Below are positions 34,793 to 42,255 of a stretch of 43,519 nucleotides of DNA, one piece after another (position 1 is the first letter of the stretch; each line of letters begins with the position of its first letter). The stretch covers positions 1 through 43,519 of the forward strand of contig NZ_PVXL01000019.1 of the NCBI RefSeq assembly GCF_002995805.1. The letters are read 5' to 3'. This stretch comes from Neomoorella stamsii (GTDB taxonomy: Bacteria > Bacillota > DSM-521 > Neomoorellales > Neomoorellaceae). The notes beneath the pieces were generated by a model, which saw only the letters and a program-made list of their open reading frames with translations, was not told where the DNA came from and did no database searches. The position numbers and the translations under genes were made by a program.

Positions 34793-35044
34793 GGACACCA
34801 CCCCCCGAACCCGGTGTGCTAATACAATTCGCTATCAGAATGAAATATCCTCTTTTTTGAGCCTTATTTTCGCTTTTTCCTATTATTTGTCCCGCTTTAC
34901 CAGATTATACCTCCACCGCGCTGCATAGTGCCGGGCGGCAGGCGGTAAACTGAGACTTGAAGCAGCACCGGTGGCGGGAACGCCTCGCCATCCGGCATAA
35001 AATTAAGGACCGGCGGCAATATAAGATTGGCGGGAGGTGGGAAA

Positions 35045-35161
35045 GTGGGTAAGACCGTGGCTTTTATTTTAATCGCCCTCATTGGCGGCAGTGCCCTCTA
35101 TGCCTTTTACCGGGGGGTTATCCTGGCCGTCTTCCAGCCTTATTTTAAAACCCGGCAGTAA
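35045..35161 (+). CDS. Small single-span membrane protein
   Basis: A 38-residue protein from GTG 35045 to TAA 35159-35161 with a strong GGGAGGTGG ribosome site 7-8 bases upstream. It has one hydrophobic helix, A-F-I-L-I-A-L-I-G-G-S-A-L-Y-A-F-Y, and a short tail ending K-T-R-Q. It lies opposite dnaG and is followed by an intrinsic terminator, which supports a real transcription unit. Family and function are unknown. Confidence 0.55.
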   Translation: MGKTVAFILIALIGGSALYAFYRGVILAVFQPYFKTRQ

Positions 35162-35173
35162 GCGGCCGGCAGC

Positions 35174-35234
35174 GGCGCGTGCCGGGTCGCTTCATGGCAG
35201 CCGGGCCAACCGGCACGCGCCCTGGCTTTATTTT
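35174..35234 (+). terminator. Terminator after the small membrane protein
   Basis: A 12-bp stem GGCGCGTGCCGG (35174-35185) with CCGGCACGCGCC (35210-35221), then CTGGCTTTATTTT. Confidence 0.65.
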
Positions 35235-35342
35235 GCCGGGCACGGGCCAGGTGGCCTCGAAGCGCTGAAGCCCTGACCCGGGCCGGATGTGGCCGGTTCC
35301 CTCCCAGTATAAAATTCACATTGAAGGGTTAAAATACATCCT

Positions 35343-35427
35343 GGAAGGTGAAGGGAATCCTGCCGCCGCTTCGTCACCGCGCGGATAGCCTGACGAGCGA
35401 AGAGATTCCCGGCACCTTCCCATTTTT
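35343..35427 (+). other. Nested inverted repeat, terminator-like or structured RNA
   Basis: The outer arms (35343-35359 and 35404-35420) pair over 17 positions with two mismatches. An inner hairpin pairs CTTCGTCA (35369-35376) with TGA...CGAAG (35391-35402). The + strand continues into CATTTTTTATG, as for an intrinsic terminator. No gene precedes it closely on the + strand, because the previous terminator is 110 bases upstream. It may therefore be a small structured RNA or a terminator acting for dgt read-through. The 380-base gap between 35161 and 35542 holds nothing else recognisable. Confidence 0.45.
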
Positions 35428-35541
35428 TATGCCCGGGGACGGCCAGCCCGGGGACCGAGGCAGGCAGGTTCAAAGCGTGGCAGCTTCCGGCCAGCAAACC
35501 TGCCCCCCCTTTCTCCCGCTGGCCCGGGCAGTTCCCCATAT

Positions 35542-36531
35542 TCAGGAAGGAAAACCCGTAGGGACAAAGAGCCGGCTATACTGGAGGATGGCATAACGGT
35601 CGGTCATGCCGGCAATATAGTCGCAGGCCCGCCGGGCCAGGTCATCACCCGGATGGACGGGTGCGGGCAGTGCTTCCGGGTGCTCCAGGTAGTAAAAGTA
35701 GAGTTGTTTTAACAGATTCTTGGCCTTACCTTCCTCCACCTTGGCCGGGGAGCCGATATAAACATTTTTAAAAAGAAAGTCGCGCAAGTTATCCGTGGCC
35801 TGCTGGACCGCCGGGCTCATGGCAATGCGGCCCTGCTCCCAGCTATAACGGATTATATCCGTCACCATGGTATCGATGCGCTGGCGGTGGGTACGGCCCA
35901 GGATTTTTAAACAATCAGCCGGGAGCCGCTCCTGGGTGATGATGCCGGCCCGCAGGGCGTCGTCAATATCATGGTTGATGTAGGCAATGCGGTCGGCATA
36001 GCAGATAATCTGGCCTTCCAGGGTCTGGGGTTTGACCGGGCCGGTATGGTGGGCAATGCCGTCCCGGACTTCCCAGGTGAGGTTAAGGCCGCGGCCGCCT
36101 TCCAGGACTTCTACCACCCGCAGGCTCTGCAGGTTGTGCTTAAACCCCCCCGGCACCACTTCGTTTAAGGCTTCCTCCCCGGAGTGGCCGAAGGGGGTAT
36201 GGCCCAGGTCGTGGCCCAGGGCAATGGCCTCGGCCAGGTCTTCATTGAGGCGCAGGGCCCGGGCAATGGTGCGGCTGATCTGGGCTACCTCCAGGGTGTG
36301 GGTCAGGCGGGTGCGGTAATGGTCCCCCTCCGGGGCGATAAAAACCTGGGTTTTATGCTTCAGGCGCCGGAAGGCTTTGCAGTGGATAATCCGGTCGCGG
36401 TCACGCTGGTATTCGGTGCGAATGGGGCAGGGCTCCTCCGGTACTTGACGGCCCCTGGTACGGCTGCTTAAACTCGCCAGGGGGCTCAAGATGGCTTCTT
36501 CCCGCTGTTCAGCTTCTACCCGCAGGAGCAT
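35542..36531 (-). CDS. dgt: Deoxyguanosinetriphosphate triphosphohydrolase-like protein (HD domain)
   Basis: A 329-residue HD-domain dNTPase, near the usual length of the short bacterial type. The conserved opening runs C-P-I-R-T-E-Y-Q-R-D-R-D-R-I-I-H, then the metal-binding R-L-T-H-T-L-E-V, H-D-L-G-H-T-P-F-G-H, and a later D-D-A-L-R-A-G. The enzyme splits dNTPs to deoxynucleoside and triphosphate, controlling dNTP pools. It lies upstream of dnaG-rpoD on the same strand, an arrangement common in Firmicutes. The start at ATG 36531 follows GGTGAGGGT. Confidence 0.93.
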   Translation of the reverse strand: MLLRVEAEQREEAILSPLASLSSRTRGRQVPEEPCPIRTEYQRDRDRIIHCKAFRRLKHKTQVFIAPEGDHYRTRLTHTLEVAQISRTIARALRLNEDLAEAIALGHDLGHTPFGHSGEEALNEVVPGGFKHNLQSLRVVEVLEGGRGLNLTWEVRDGIAHHTGPVKPQTLEGQIICYADRIAYINHDIDDALRAGIITQERLPADCLKILGRTHRQRIDTMVTDIIRYSWEQGRIAMSPAVQQATDNLRDFLFKNVYIGSPAKVEEGKAKNLLKQLYFYYLEHPEALPAPVHPGDDLARRACDYIAGMTDRYAILQYSRLFVPTGFPS

Positions 36532-36543
36532 ACCCTCACCCCC

Positions 36544-37149
36544 TTAGCCGCGGTGCTGGCGCAGGGCCATGGTGGCCGCCGCTACCTCGGCCAGGCGCTT
36601 ACCCGTAAGGCGTACCCTGGCAACGGCAAAATCGTCGCCCTGGGCCGGGGCCTGGCCGCAGCTGCCCTGGTGTCCGCAGTCGGCCTCGCTAAAGCCGTCG
36701 CCGACAATCATCATGCCCTGGATGAGCATCATGTCAAAAAGGGCCTTCAGGGTCGTTTCCTGGCCGCCAAAACGGCTGCCGCCCACGGTAACCCCGGCAC
36801 CGACGACGTTATACAGGGCCTTTTCTTTGCGTAAGATGCGGCTTTTATCCCAGAAGGCCTTGAGCTGGGCCGAGACGCTGCCGAAGTAAACCGGGCTGCC
36901 TATGAGGATCCCGTCGGCCCGCCGCAGGAGGTCATAGGCTTCCCCCAGGCCGTTGTTGCGGGAACAGGCCCCCTGGCAGGGGCTGCTGCACTGGGTACAG
37001 TAAGGGATCTTCTGGCCGGCCAGGGCCTCGGCTATATGGATCAGGGCCGTCTCCGCCCCGGCGGCAGCGGCTGCTGCCAGCCCTTCCCGCACCAGGAAGG
37101 CGGTGTTGCCTTCTTTTTTGGGGCTGCCGTTGATGCCAACGATTAGCAT
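36544..37149 (-). CDS. Flavodoxin-fold NAD(P)H-dependent FMN reductase
   Basis: A 201-residue iron-sulfur-flavoprotein-like reductase. The FMN phosphate loop is G-I-N-G-S-P-K-K-E-G-N-T at residues 5-16, and G-S-P-V-Y-F-G-S-V-S is the second flavin contact near 95. Between them is a Cys-rich insert (Y-C-T-Q-C-S-S-P-C-Q-G-A-C) that could hold an Fe-S cluster, as in iron-sulfur flavoproteins. Start ATG 37149 follows AAAGGAG; longer readings extend into the rubredoxin gene. Its neighbour rubredoxin suggests a small electron-transfer chain, for example for oxygen or peroxide reduction in an anaerobe. Confidence 0.85.
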   Translation of the reverse strand: MLIVGINGSPKKEGNTAFLVREGLAAAAAAGAETALIHIAEALAGQKIPYCTQCSSPCQGACSRNNGLGEAYDLLRRADGILIGSPVYFGSVSAQLKAFWDKSRILRKEKALYNVVGAGVTVGGSRFGGQETTLKALFDMMLIQGMMIVGDGFSEADCGHQGSCGQAPAQGDDFAVARVRLTGKRLAEVAAATMALRQHRG

Positions 37150-37209
37150 AAACCAATTCTCCTTTTGTATAAAATATTCCTTGCTCCAACGAACTGCTCG
37201 CCCGTTCCC

Positions 37210-37243
37210 AAGATATATTAAAGGCGGCGCTGGCAGCGCCGCC
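37210..37243 (-). terminator. Terminator-like hairpin after rubredoxin
   Basis: A perfect 9-bp stem GGCGGCGCT/AGCGCCGCC (37223-37231 with 37235-37243), followed on the - strand by TTTAATATATCTT. It may attenuate transcription between rubredoxin and the flavoprotein gene. Confidence 0.5.
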
Positions 37244-37252
37244 CGTAACTGG

Positions 37253-37411
37253 CTACAGGGGTTCAAAGTTTTCTTTGCCCAAGCCGCAGTTAGGGCAGAC
37301 CCAATCCCCGGGCAGGTCTTCAAAGGCCGTCCCAGGGGCAATGCCGCCGGCCGTGTCGCCTTCTGCCGGGTCATAGACATAGCCGCAAGCTGTACAGGAC
37401 CATTTGCCCAT
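37253..37411 (-). CDS. Rubredoxin
   Basis: A 52-residue protein, [19 protein letters not shown] at the start and [10 protein letters not shown] near the end. The two C-x2-C-G knuckles (Cys6, Cys9, Cys39, Cys42) bind a single iron. A ribosome site (GGAGG) lies upstream. It is an electron carrier in the cytoplasm, likely working with the adjacent flavoprotein. Confidence 0.97.
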   Translation of the reverse strand: MGKWSCTACGYVYDPAEGDTAGGIAPGTAFEDLPGDWVCPNCGLGKENFEPL

Positions 37412-37535
37412 TTAGAGCCCTCCTTTCATAAGAAATCATCACGCCCGCCAGGAACTGGCGCGGCCAGGCGCGCCGGCGAGAAGCGTGGGACCCTCTGATG
37501 GTCTTCTGGCTAAGTATAGCTATTAGTATTCGCTA

Positions 37536-37991
37536 TCAAGATGGAAATTCCTGCTTCAGCAGCCGGGCAATTGCGGCCCGGGCCAGCTCGTCGCAGCGGT
37601 TATTTTCAGCATTATCGCTGTGGCCTTTGACCTTCAACCATTCCACCCGGTGGCGGGCGGTAAGCTGCAGCAGTTCCCGCCACAGGTCCTGGTTTTCCAC
37701 CGGTTCTTTTTTGACCGTCTGCCAGCCGTTCCTCTGCCAGCGGTCCAGCCACCCCTGGCGAAAGGCGTTGACGAGATAGGCGCTGTCGCTGTAGAGGCGG
37801 ACGCGGCAGGGCTCCTTCAGGGCCTTCAGGGCGGCGATGGCCGCGGTGATCTCCATGCGCTGGTTGGTGGTCCGGGCCTCAGCCCCGGAAATCTCTTTAC
37901 GTTTATCACCGTAGATCAGGACGGCGCCCCAGCCCCCGGGACCGGGGTTACCGGAACAGGCGCCGTCGGTGTAGATGGTTACTTCTTTCAT
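37536..37991 (-). CDS. rnhA: Ribonuclease HI
   Basis: A 151-residue RNase H1. The catalytic carboxylates are Asp9 (Y-T-D-G-A-C-S-G-N-P-G), Glu47 (R-M-E-I-T-A), Asp69 (Y-S-D-S-A-Y) and an Asp in N-R-C-D-E-L-A near residue 134. It degrades RNA in RNA-DNA hybrids. The basic handle region (W-Q-R-N-G-W-Q-T-V-K-K) is present. Its start codon region overlaps the promoter of the divergent gene at 38040. Confidence 0.96.
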   Translation of the reverse strand: MKEVTIYTDGACSGNPGPGGWGAVLIYGDKRKEISGAEARTTNQRMEITAAIAALKALKEPCRVRLYSDSAYLVNAFRQGWLDRWQRNGWQTVKKEPVENQDLWRELLQLTARHRVEWLKVKGHSDNAENNRCDELARAAIARLLKQEFPS

Positions 37992-38020
37992 TGATCTGCT
38001 CCTTAAAATACAGTTAAAAT
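37991..38020 (+). promoter_or_regulatory. Promoter of the DUF523 gene
   Basis: TTGATC at 37991-37996, an 18-base spacer and TAAAAT at 38015-38020, 19 bases above the ATG at 38040. The -35 box overlaps the start of divergent rnhA. Confidence 0.5.
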
Positions 38021-38039
38021 TTACAAAGGGTGATGTTTA

Positions 38040-38507
38040 ATGGCCGAGATACTGGTCAGCGCCTGCCTGGCAGGCGAGAAGTGTAAATACAGCGGCGGCC
38101 ACAACCTGGTGCCGGCCATTGCCGAACTGGTACGCCGGGGCAAGGCCGTGCCTGTCTGCCCGGAAGCCCTGGGGGGCTTAACCATCCCCCGCCCGCCGGC
38201 GGAAATACGGGGCGGCGACGGGTATGATGTCCTGGCCGGCAGAGCCCGGGTGCTGGATAAAGAAGGCCGGGATGTGACGGCTGCCTTCCTCCGCGGTGCG
38301 ACGGCCACCCTGGCTAAGGCCCGGGAGATCGCTGCCGAGCTGGTGGTTTTGAAAGAAAAAAGCCCCTCCTGCGGCAGTAAATTAATCTATGACGGCACCT
38401 TTACCGGCACTGCCCGCCCCGGCCCCGGCGTAACGGCGGCCCTGTTGCAGCAACACGGTTTCAAGGTAATAAGTGAGGGGGAAATTTACCAGGTATTCTT
38501 ACGCTAA
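38040..38507 (+). CDS. DUF523 family protein (TudS-like Fe-S desulfurase)
   Basis: A 155-residue protein with the DUF523 cysteine pattern: S-A-C-L-A-G-E-K-C-K-Y-S-G-G near residues 7-20, V-C-P-E-A-L-G-G near 39, and S-P-S-C-G-S near 112. In the family member TudS (2-thiouracil desulfurase) three such cysteines hold a 4Fe-4S cluster that accepts substrate sulfur. The substrate here is unknown. The ribosome site AGGGTGAT precedes the ATG. The gene converges on the PIN toxin with a 4-base overlap of ends. Confidence 0.9.
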   Translation: MAEILVSACLAGEKCKYSGGHNLVPAIAELVRRGKAVPVCPEALGGLTIPRPPAEIRGGDGYDVLAGRARVLDKEGRDVTAAFLRGATATLAKAREIAAELVVLKEKSPSCGSKLIYDGTFTGTARPGPGVTAALLQQHGFKVISEGEIYQVFLR

Positions 38508-38950
38508 TAGGTTTCCTTTTTCCTGGGCAAAGGTTTTATTTTAATCACCTCTTCCGGCAATACATCAAATTCGGGGTCACCGCTTACAAGATAAGCGTTA
38601 AGTTCCCGGGCCAGGCTTACGGCAAAGGCATCGGCATATGATATCGGGTACTTGGCTTTTATATCACCGGCAGCCAGCACCTGTTTTGCAGATGGCTCAC
38701 TTAATCTTACCGGCCAGGCCATAATTAAATCCACGGCGGCAGCAGCTAATTCTTTACCCTTTTCACGCTGGATAATATAATAAGTTTCACCGAGGTTAAT
38801 CCAGGAAAGATATAAATTAACAGTTCCATCTCTCGCTTCATACAACAATTCTTTCACAATTTCAGCCCCGTGTTCATCTTTTAAATAGCAGAGTAAGGCA
38901 TAACTATCTAGAACATAGTTTTTTATATGATTTGTCTTCTGATCACCCAT
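38504..38950 (-). CDS. PIN-domain toxin (VapC-like RNase)
   Basis: A 148-residue PIN domain. The acidic residues expected at the active site are visible: Asp15 in L-D-S-Y-A-L-L, Glu near 54 in N-L-G-E-T-Y-Y, the pair in Y-A-D-A-F near 107, and Asp in S-G-D-P-E-F-D near 125. Such toxins cleave tRNA or other RNA when their antitoxin is lost. It follows the AbrB-like antitoxin by 5 bases, the usual antitoxin-first order. Confidence 0.85.
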   Translation of the reverse strand: MGDQKTNHIKNYVLDSYALLCYLKDEHGAEIVKELLYEARDGTVNLYLSWINLGETYYIIQREKGKELAAAAVDLIMAWPVRLSEPSAKQVLAAGDIKAKYPISYADAFAVSLARELNAYLVSGDPEFDVLPEEVIKIKPLPRKKETY

Positions 38951-38955
38951 CTGGC

Positions 38956-39201
38956 TTACCCCTTCTTTGATTCTAGTTTCAATTCTTCCCGGCGATATTC
39001 CCGCATTAACTCCTCGGCAGTTCTAGTAGTTTTTAGAATACCTTTGGCAGCCTGGATAGGGTCATCAGGTATGGGGGTTAAAAGTAATTTCCCTTGCATT
39101 TCTTCAAAAAGTATTACAGTATTTGGCTTTAAACCCAGTTTATTGCGTAATCTTTTGGGTATAACTACCTGCCCCCGGGTAGATATTTTCCCTAACGACA
39201 T
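38956..39201 (-). CDS. AbrB/MazE/SpoVT-family antitoxin
   Basis: An 81-residue protein. Its first 45 residues form the swapped-hairpin AbrB domain: G-K-I-S-T-R-G-Q-V-V-I-P-K-R-L-R-N-K-L-G followed by I-L-F-E-E. The C-terminal helix (about 55-81, Glu/Arg-rich) would wrap the PIN toxin. The pair is expected to be autoregulated by the AbrB domain binding its own promoter, which lies in the 39202-39260 stretch. Confidence 0.88.
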   Translation of the reverse strand: MSLGKISTRGQVVIPKRLRNKLGLKPNTVILFEEMQGKLLLTPIPDDPIQAAKGILKTTRTAEELMREYRREELKLESKKG

Positions 39202-39398
39202 GACGAAGCCTCCTTTTATCTTATTGTCATATTAATTTTACAGCTCTTCTTAGCCGATGTCTACAATGAAAGTCTTTTCTTTTACCCTTGGATTGAAATT
39301 CTTACTGGGGTAACCCCTTACGAGCCGCTCCAAGAAGGTGTTTTTCATCTCCCGGCGGGAAATACTATCTTTAACCCCGCTATAGGAGGGCGATACCC

Positions 39399-40397
39399 AT
39401 CGGAAGGGCTGAACGCCTGCCGCTTCTGCAACAGATCGAAGCTGAACGCCAGGCGGCTGTTATCTGCTATTTTACCGGCGACCGGGAAAACCTGGGTACC
39501 CGGATAGCTCCCGATGTTATCCGGGTTTTTTACCGCCACCTCCTGGCCCTGGGGCCGCGGCCCCGGCTCGATCTCTTCCTTTATACCCGCGGCGGCGATG
39601 TCCTGACCCCCTGGCGCCTGGTGAATCTTCTGCGGGAATTTACTCCCTACCTTAGCGTCCTGGTGCCCTTTCGCGCTGCCAGTGCCGGTACCCTCCTTTG
39701 CCTGGGGGCCAATGAGATCGTCATGGGTCCCCTGGGTGAGCTGGGGCCCATCGATCCCAGTGTGGCCAATGCCTTTAACCCGGAGGATCCCCATAACCCG
39801 GTGGCCCGCCTGCCGGTCAGCGTGGAAGATGTCATGGCCTATCTTTCCCTGGCCCGGGAGATTGCCGGCCTGGAAAGTGAAGGGAGCCTGGCCGGGGTGT
39901 TTAACCGCCTGGTGGACAAAGTTCACCCCCTGGCCCTGGGCAATGTGCACCGCAACTACGCCCTGATTCGTTCCCTGGCCAGGAAGCTGCTGGAGCTGCA
40001 CATGCCGGGTGAGGAGCGGGATCGCGTTGAAGATATCATCAAGAACCTGACGGAAAGGCTCTATGCCCACAACCACATGATTTCCCGGCGGGAGGCCGTG
40101 CAGGACATCAAGCTCCATGTTACCGCACCCTCAGCCAGGCTGGAAGACCTCATGTGGCAGCTCTACCTCGACTATGAAGCTGATTTAAAGCTCCTGGAAC
40201 CCTTTAACCCGGCCGCCCTCTTAAAACCCCAGGAATACTCGGTGGAATTTGAGGCTACCGGCGGCATCATTGAAAGTATTCCCTGCCTGGATGCCTTCGT
40301 CTTTAACGGCACCATAACCAGGGAAAGCCAGCCCCGGGAAGGCGCCCCGCCGGTTAACGTCACCTTTACCCGCCAGGGCTGGCGCCAGTTGATTTGA
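39399..40397 (+). CDS. SDH-type Clp-fold serine protease, with no ordinary start codon
   Basis: About 332 residues of the serine dehydrogenase proteinase (SppA/ClpP fold) family. The oxyanion segment is L-Y-T-R-G-G-D near residue 68, and the nucleophile is the Ser in F-R-A-A-S-A-G-T-L-L near 95. The first ATG, GTG or TTG in frame is GTG 39621, which would cut off about 74 conserved residues (L-P-L-L-Q-Q-I-E, C-Y-F-T-G-D-R, D-V-I-R-V-F-Y). The frame is open back to 39375. AGGAGGG at 39384-39390 points to an ATC at 39399 or ATA at 39393 as start; I give 39399 provisionally. Either a rare initiation codon is used or the start was mutated. Confidence 0.78.
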   Translation: MGRAERLPLLQQIEAERQAAVICYFTGDRENLGTRIAPDVIRVFYRHLLALGPRPRLDLFLYTRGGDVLTPWRLVNLLREFTPYLSVLVPFRAASAGTLLCLGANEIVMGPLGELGPIDPSVANAFNPEDPHNPVARLPVSVEDVMAYLSLAREIAGLESEGSLAGVFNRLVDKVHPLALGNVHRNYALIRSLARKLLELHMPGEERDRVEDIIKNLTERLYAHNHMISRREAVQDIKLHVTAPSARLEDLMWQLYLDYEADLKLLEPFNPAALLKPQEYSVEFEATGGIIESIPCLDAFVFNGTITRESQPREGAPPVNVTFTRQGWRQLI

Positions 40398-40454
40398 TGC
40401 TTCGCAGTGCCAGCGGAGCGAGCAGGGGAACGGAAAGGATGGAGCAAGAAGCGT

Positions 40455-40649
40455 ATGAACAGGCTGGATGGTTTTAACATGCCAGAGCCCAACTGGGCCC
40501 GGCCTAATATCCGGGTCATCCCGGCCCGCAATCCCTACCGCGCCCTGACGACTTCCTCAGGTTACCCGGCTGCCTTCGGGGCTCCTGTCAGCGGTAGCTA
40601 CCTGGTCATCCGGGACGACCAGGAAAACAGCAGCAGCTGGCCTTTATAG
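40455..40649 (+). CDS. Small hypothetical protein
   Basis: A 64-residue protein from ATG 40455 with a purine-rich ribosome site (AAAGGATGGAG) about 10 bases upstream. It is Pro/Asn/Arg-rich with no hydrophobic helix or cysteines. It contains R-P-N-I-R-V-I-P-A-R-N-P-Y-R and ends just before a strong terminator. I recognise no family. The terminator and ribosome site support expression. Confidence 0.45.
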   Translation: MNRLDGFNMPEPNWARPNIRVIPARNPYRALTTSSGYPAAFGAPVSGSYLVIRDDQENSSSWPL

Positions 40650-40665
40650 ACCAGCTGCTGTTTTT
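40631..40665 (+). terminator. Strong intrinsic terminator
   Basis: A 10-bp stem CAGCAGCTGG (40631-40640) with CCAGCTGCTG (40651-40660), 10-base loop, then TTTTTATG. The left arm overlaps the last codons of the small gene. Confidence 0.85.
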
Positions 40666-40842
40666 ATGATGTGAGAAGTGAGAGTTGGGACGTGGGAGCT
40701 GCGGAGGAACTGGCTTCACCAGTTTCGGATTAAAGCTGCCCACTTCTGCATTTTCCACTAGTTGCAGGGGCAATGCAGTAGTATATAAGGACTCGTCATG
40801 AGTGTCTCTTATAGTAATTGATCGGAAGGGGCCGCCTTCGTT

Positions 40843-41307
40843 CTAGATTAAAGGAGTGCGCCCCGGGGACCCGGGCTGGTTGCCTTCCGGGTTGCCCGGC
40901 CCCTGCTGGGACGCCGGCGCTTGCACGTTGATGGCTATCTGCCTACCGCGGGCTGTTTTGGGAAAACGCACCGTCAGAAGGCCCTGGTTGAAACTGGCTG
41001 CCGCCTTTTCGGCATCTATTTCCGGTGACAGGGGCAGGAAGCGGTAGAACCTTCCTGCCGGCCACTCCTGGTAACGGTAGACGTACTGGCCGCCATCAGG
41101 CAGGGAAGCGTTGCCTTCAATCTCCAGGGCCTGCTGGCGGACCTCTACCCGGACATTTTCTGGCCGGGCTCCGGGGATAGCAAATATGTAGATCAGGTCA
41201 TTATTGCTTTCCAGGACATCAACTGGCGGTACAAACCCATCAGCCGGGGTAGCCATCCACCCGGGCGGCATCATTGCCGGTACAGACCAGTTCTGCGGCT
41301 GGAGCAT
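40843..41307 (-). CDS. Hsp20/alpha-crystallin family small heat shock protein
   Basis: A 154-residue protein. A short Pro/Met-rich N-terminus is followed by the alpha-crystallin domain (about 25-132): P-P-V-D-V-L-E-S, then A-I-P-G-A-R-P-E-N-V-R-V-E-V, a G-R-F-Y-R-F-L-P-L strand, and F-N-Q-G-L-L-T-V-R-F-P-K. The C-terminus is Gly/Pro/Gln-rich with a final T-P-L-I, a degenerate I-x-I/V anchor. It holds unfolded proteins without ATP. It is downstream of a second Hsp20 gene on the same strand, 61 bases away. Confidence 0.88.
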   Translation of the reverse strand: MLQPQNWSVPAMMPPGWMATPADGFVPPVDVLESNNDLIYIFAIPGARPENVRVEVRQQALEIEGNASLPDGGQYVYRYQEWPAGRFYRFLPLSPEIDAEKAAASFNQGLLTVRFPKTARGRQIAINVQAPASQQGPGNPEGNQPGSPGRTPLI

Positions 41308-41368
41308 TTTAATTCACCTCGAGAGTAAGATTGGGATGGAAGCAGGCCTGGATTTGACTTAAGCTTAA

Positions 41369-42145
41369 CTAACCGGTCACGTTCACCTTGACCCGCCGCC
41401 GGGCAGTGAGGTCCGATTTCGGCAGGCGGGCTTCCAGGATGCCGTTGCTGTAGGTGGCATCGACATGCTCCGCCCGCACCGAGCACGGCAGGGCAACGGT
41501 CCGGTGCAGGCTGGTGGTCATGCCACCGGAGATTGCCAGGGCGGAAATGCTTAAAGAATCGTCGGTTACAGTAAGCTGCAGGTTGTTGGGATTGATATTG
41601 GGCAGTTCCGCAGTGACCACAACGTCGCTGTTGGTTTCCGCCAGCTCGATGCGGGGCTGGATCATCCCGGTGGTCGGGGCAATAGTGCTGGACACGGGCA
41701 TGCCACCCATCATCCCGAAGAAACCGGTGGTCATGGGCTGGCCCATACCCATGGATACAGGGTTAATACCGCCCATGAGGCCGGGAAAACCGGTACTCAG
41801 GGGGTGAGCCATACCCATAGCCATAGGGCTTATCCCACCCAGGAACCCACCGGGCTGGCCGGAGGCCAGAGGCAGGTTCAAGCCGCTGATCACGGGTTGC
41901 CCGAAACCGCCCCAGTACTGCCCCATGCCGGAAAACGGCCCGGCCTGGATGTCCGTATGCCATCCCAGGGCCGGGTTGTAGCTAAGGCTCACGGCCGGAT
42001 AGCCGGTTCCGGCCCCGGCCCGCCAGCCCGATGCCGTGGGCACAAAGCTGTAATTGATAACCGCGCTGCCGGGGAAGCCGGAAAAACCGCCAAAACCGCT
42101 CTGCATCCCCATTCCCAGACCAGGATTGATGTTGTTGATGTACAT
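41369..42145 (-). CDS. Hsp20-like protein with Gly/Met-rich repetitive N-terminus
   Basis: A 258-residue protein; start ATG 42145 (MYINNINPGLGMG) follows GGGAGGT. The C-terminal 95 residues (163-258) are an alpha-crystallin-like domain: R-I-E-L-A-E-T-N-S-D-V-V-V-T-A-E-L-P, then H-R-T-V-A-L-P and Y-S-N-G-I-L-E-A-R-L-P-K. The long N-terminus is Gly, Met, Phe and Pro rich. It has a tandem repeat of about 22 residues (101-120 and 121-142, with a partial third copy to 150), each with an M-G-M core. Similar N-termini occur in spore-coat-associated Hsp20 proteins such as CotM/CotP types. A chaperone or coat-linked role is inferred. Confidence 0.78.
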   Translation of the reverse strand: MYINNINPGLGMGMQSGFGGFSGFPGSAVINYSFVPTASGWRAGAGTGYPAVSLSYNPALGWHTDIQAGPFSGMGQYWGGFGQPVISGLNLPLASGQPGGFLGGISPMAMGMAHPLSTGFPGLMGGINPVSMGMGQPMTTGFFGMMGGMPVSSTIAPTTGMIQPRIELAETNSDVVVTAELPNINPNNLQLTVTDDSLSISALAISGGMTTSLHRTVALPCSVRAEHVDATYSNGILEARLPKSDLTARRRVKVNVTG

Positions 42146-42214
42146 GTAACTACCTCCCGTTTGGCCCTGCTTCCATCCGGGGAATATTATGACCCTCCCG
42201 GCCGGGAAATATGT

Positions 42215-42239
42215 AAGCCCGCCTGGCAAACAGGCGGGC
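42215..42239 (-). terminator. Terminator-like hairpin after the Rpn-family gene
   Basis: A perfect 9-bp stem GCCCGCCTG/CAGGCGGGC (42217-42225 with 42231-42239), followed on the - strand by TTACATATTT. A CCCGGCCGGG palindrome lies just beyond, near 42196-42206, ahead of the hsp20 genes and could be an operator. Confidence 0.6.
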
Positions 42240-42255
42240 TGCCATCATCTAAACT

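Noticed and set aside
39345..40118. 257-residue - strand frame opposite the serine protease
   Set aside because: The + strand carries conserved SDH-protease motifs; this is its complement, rich in Gly, Gln and His.
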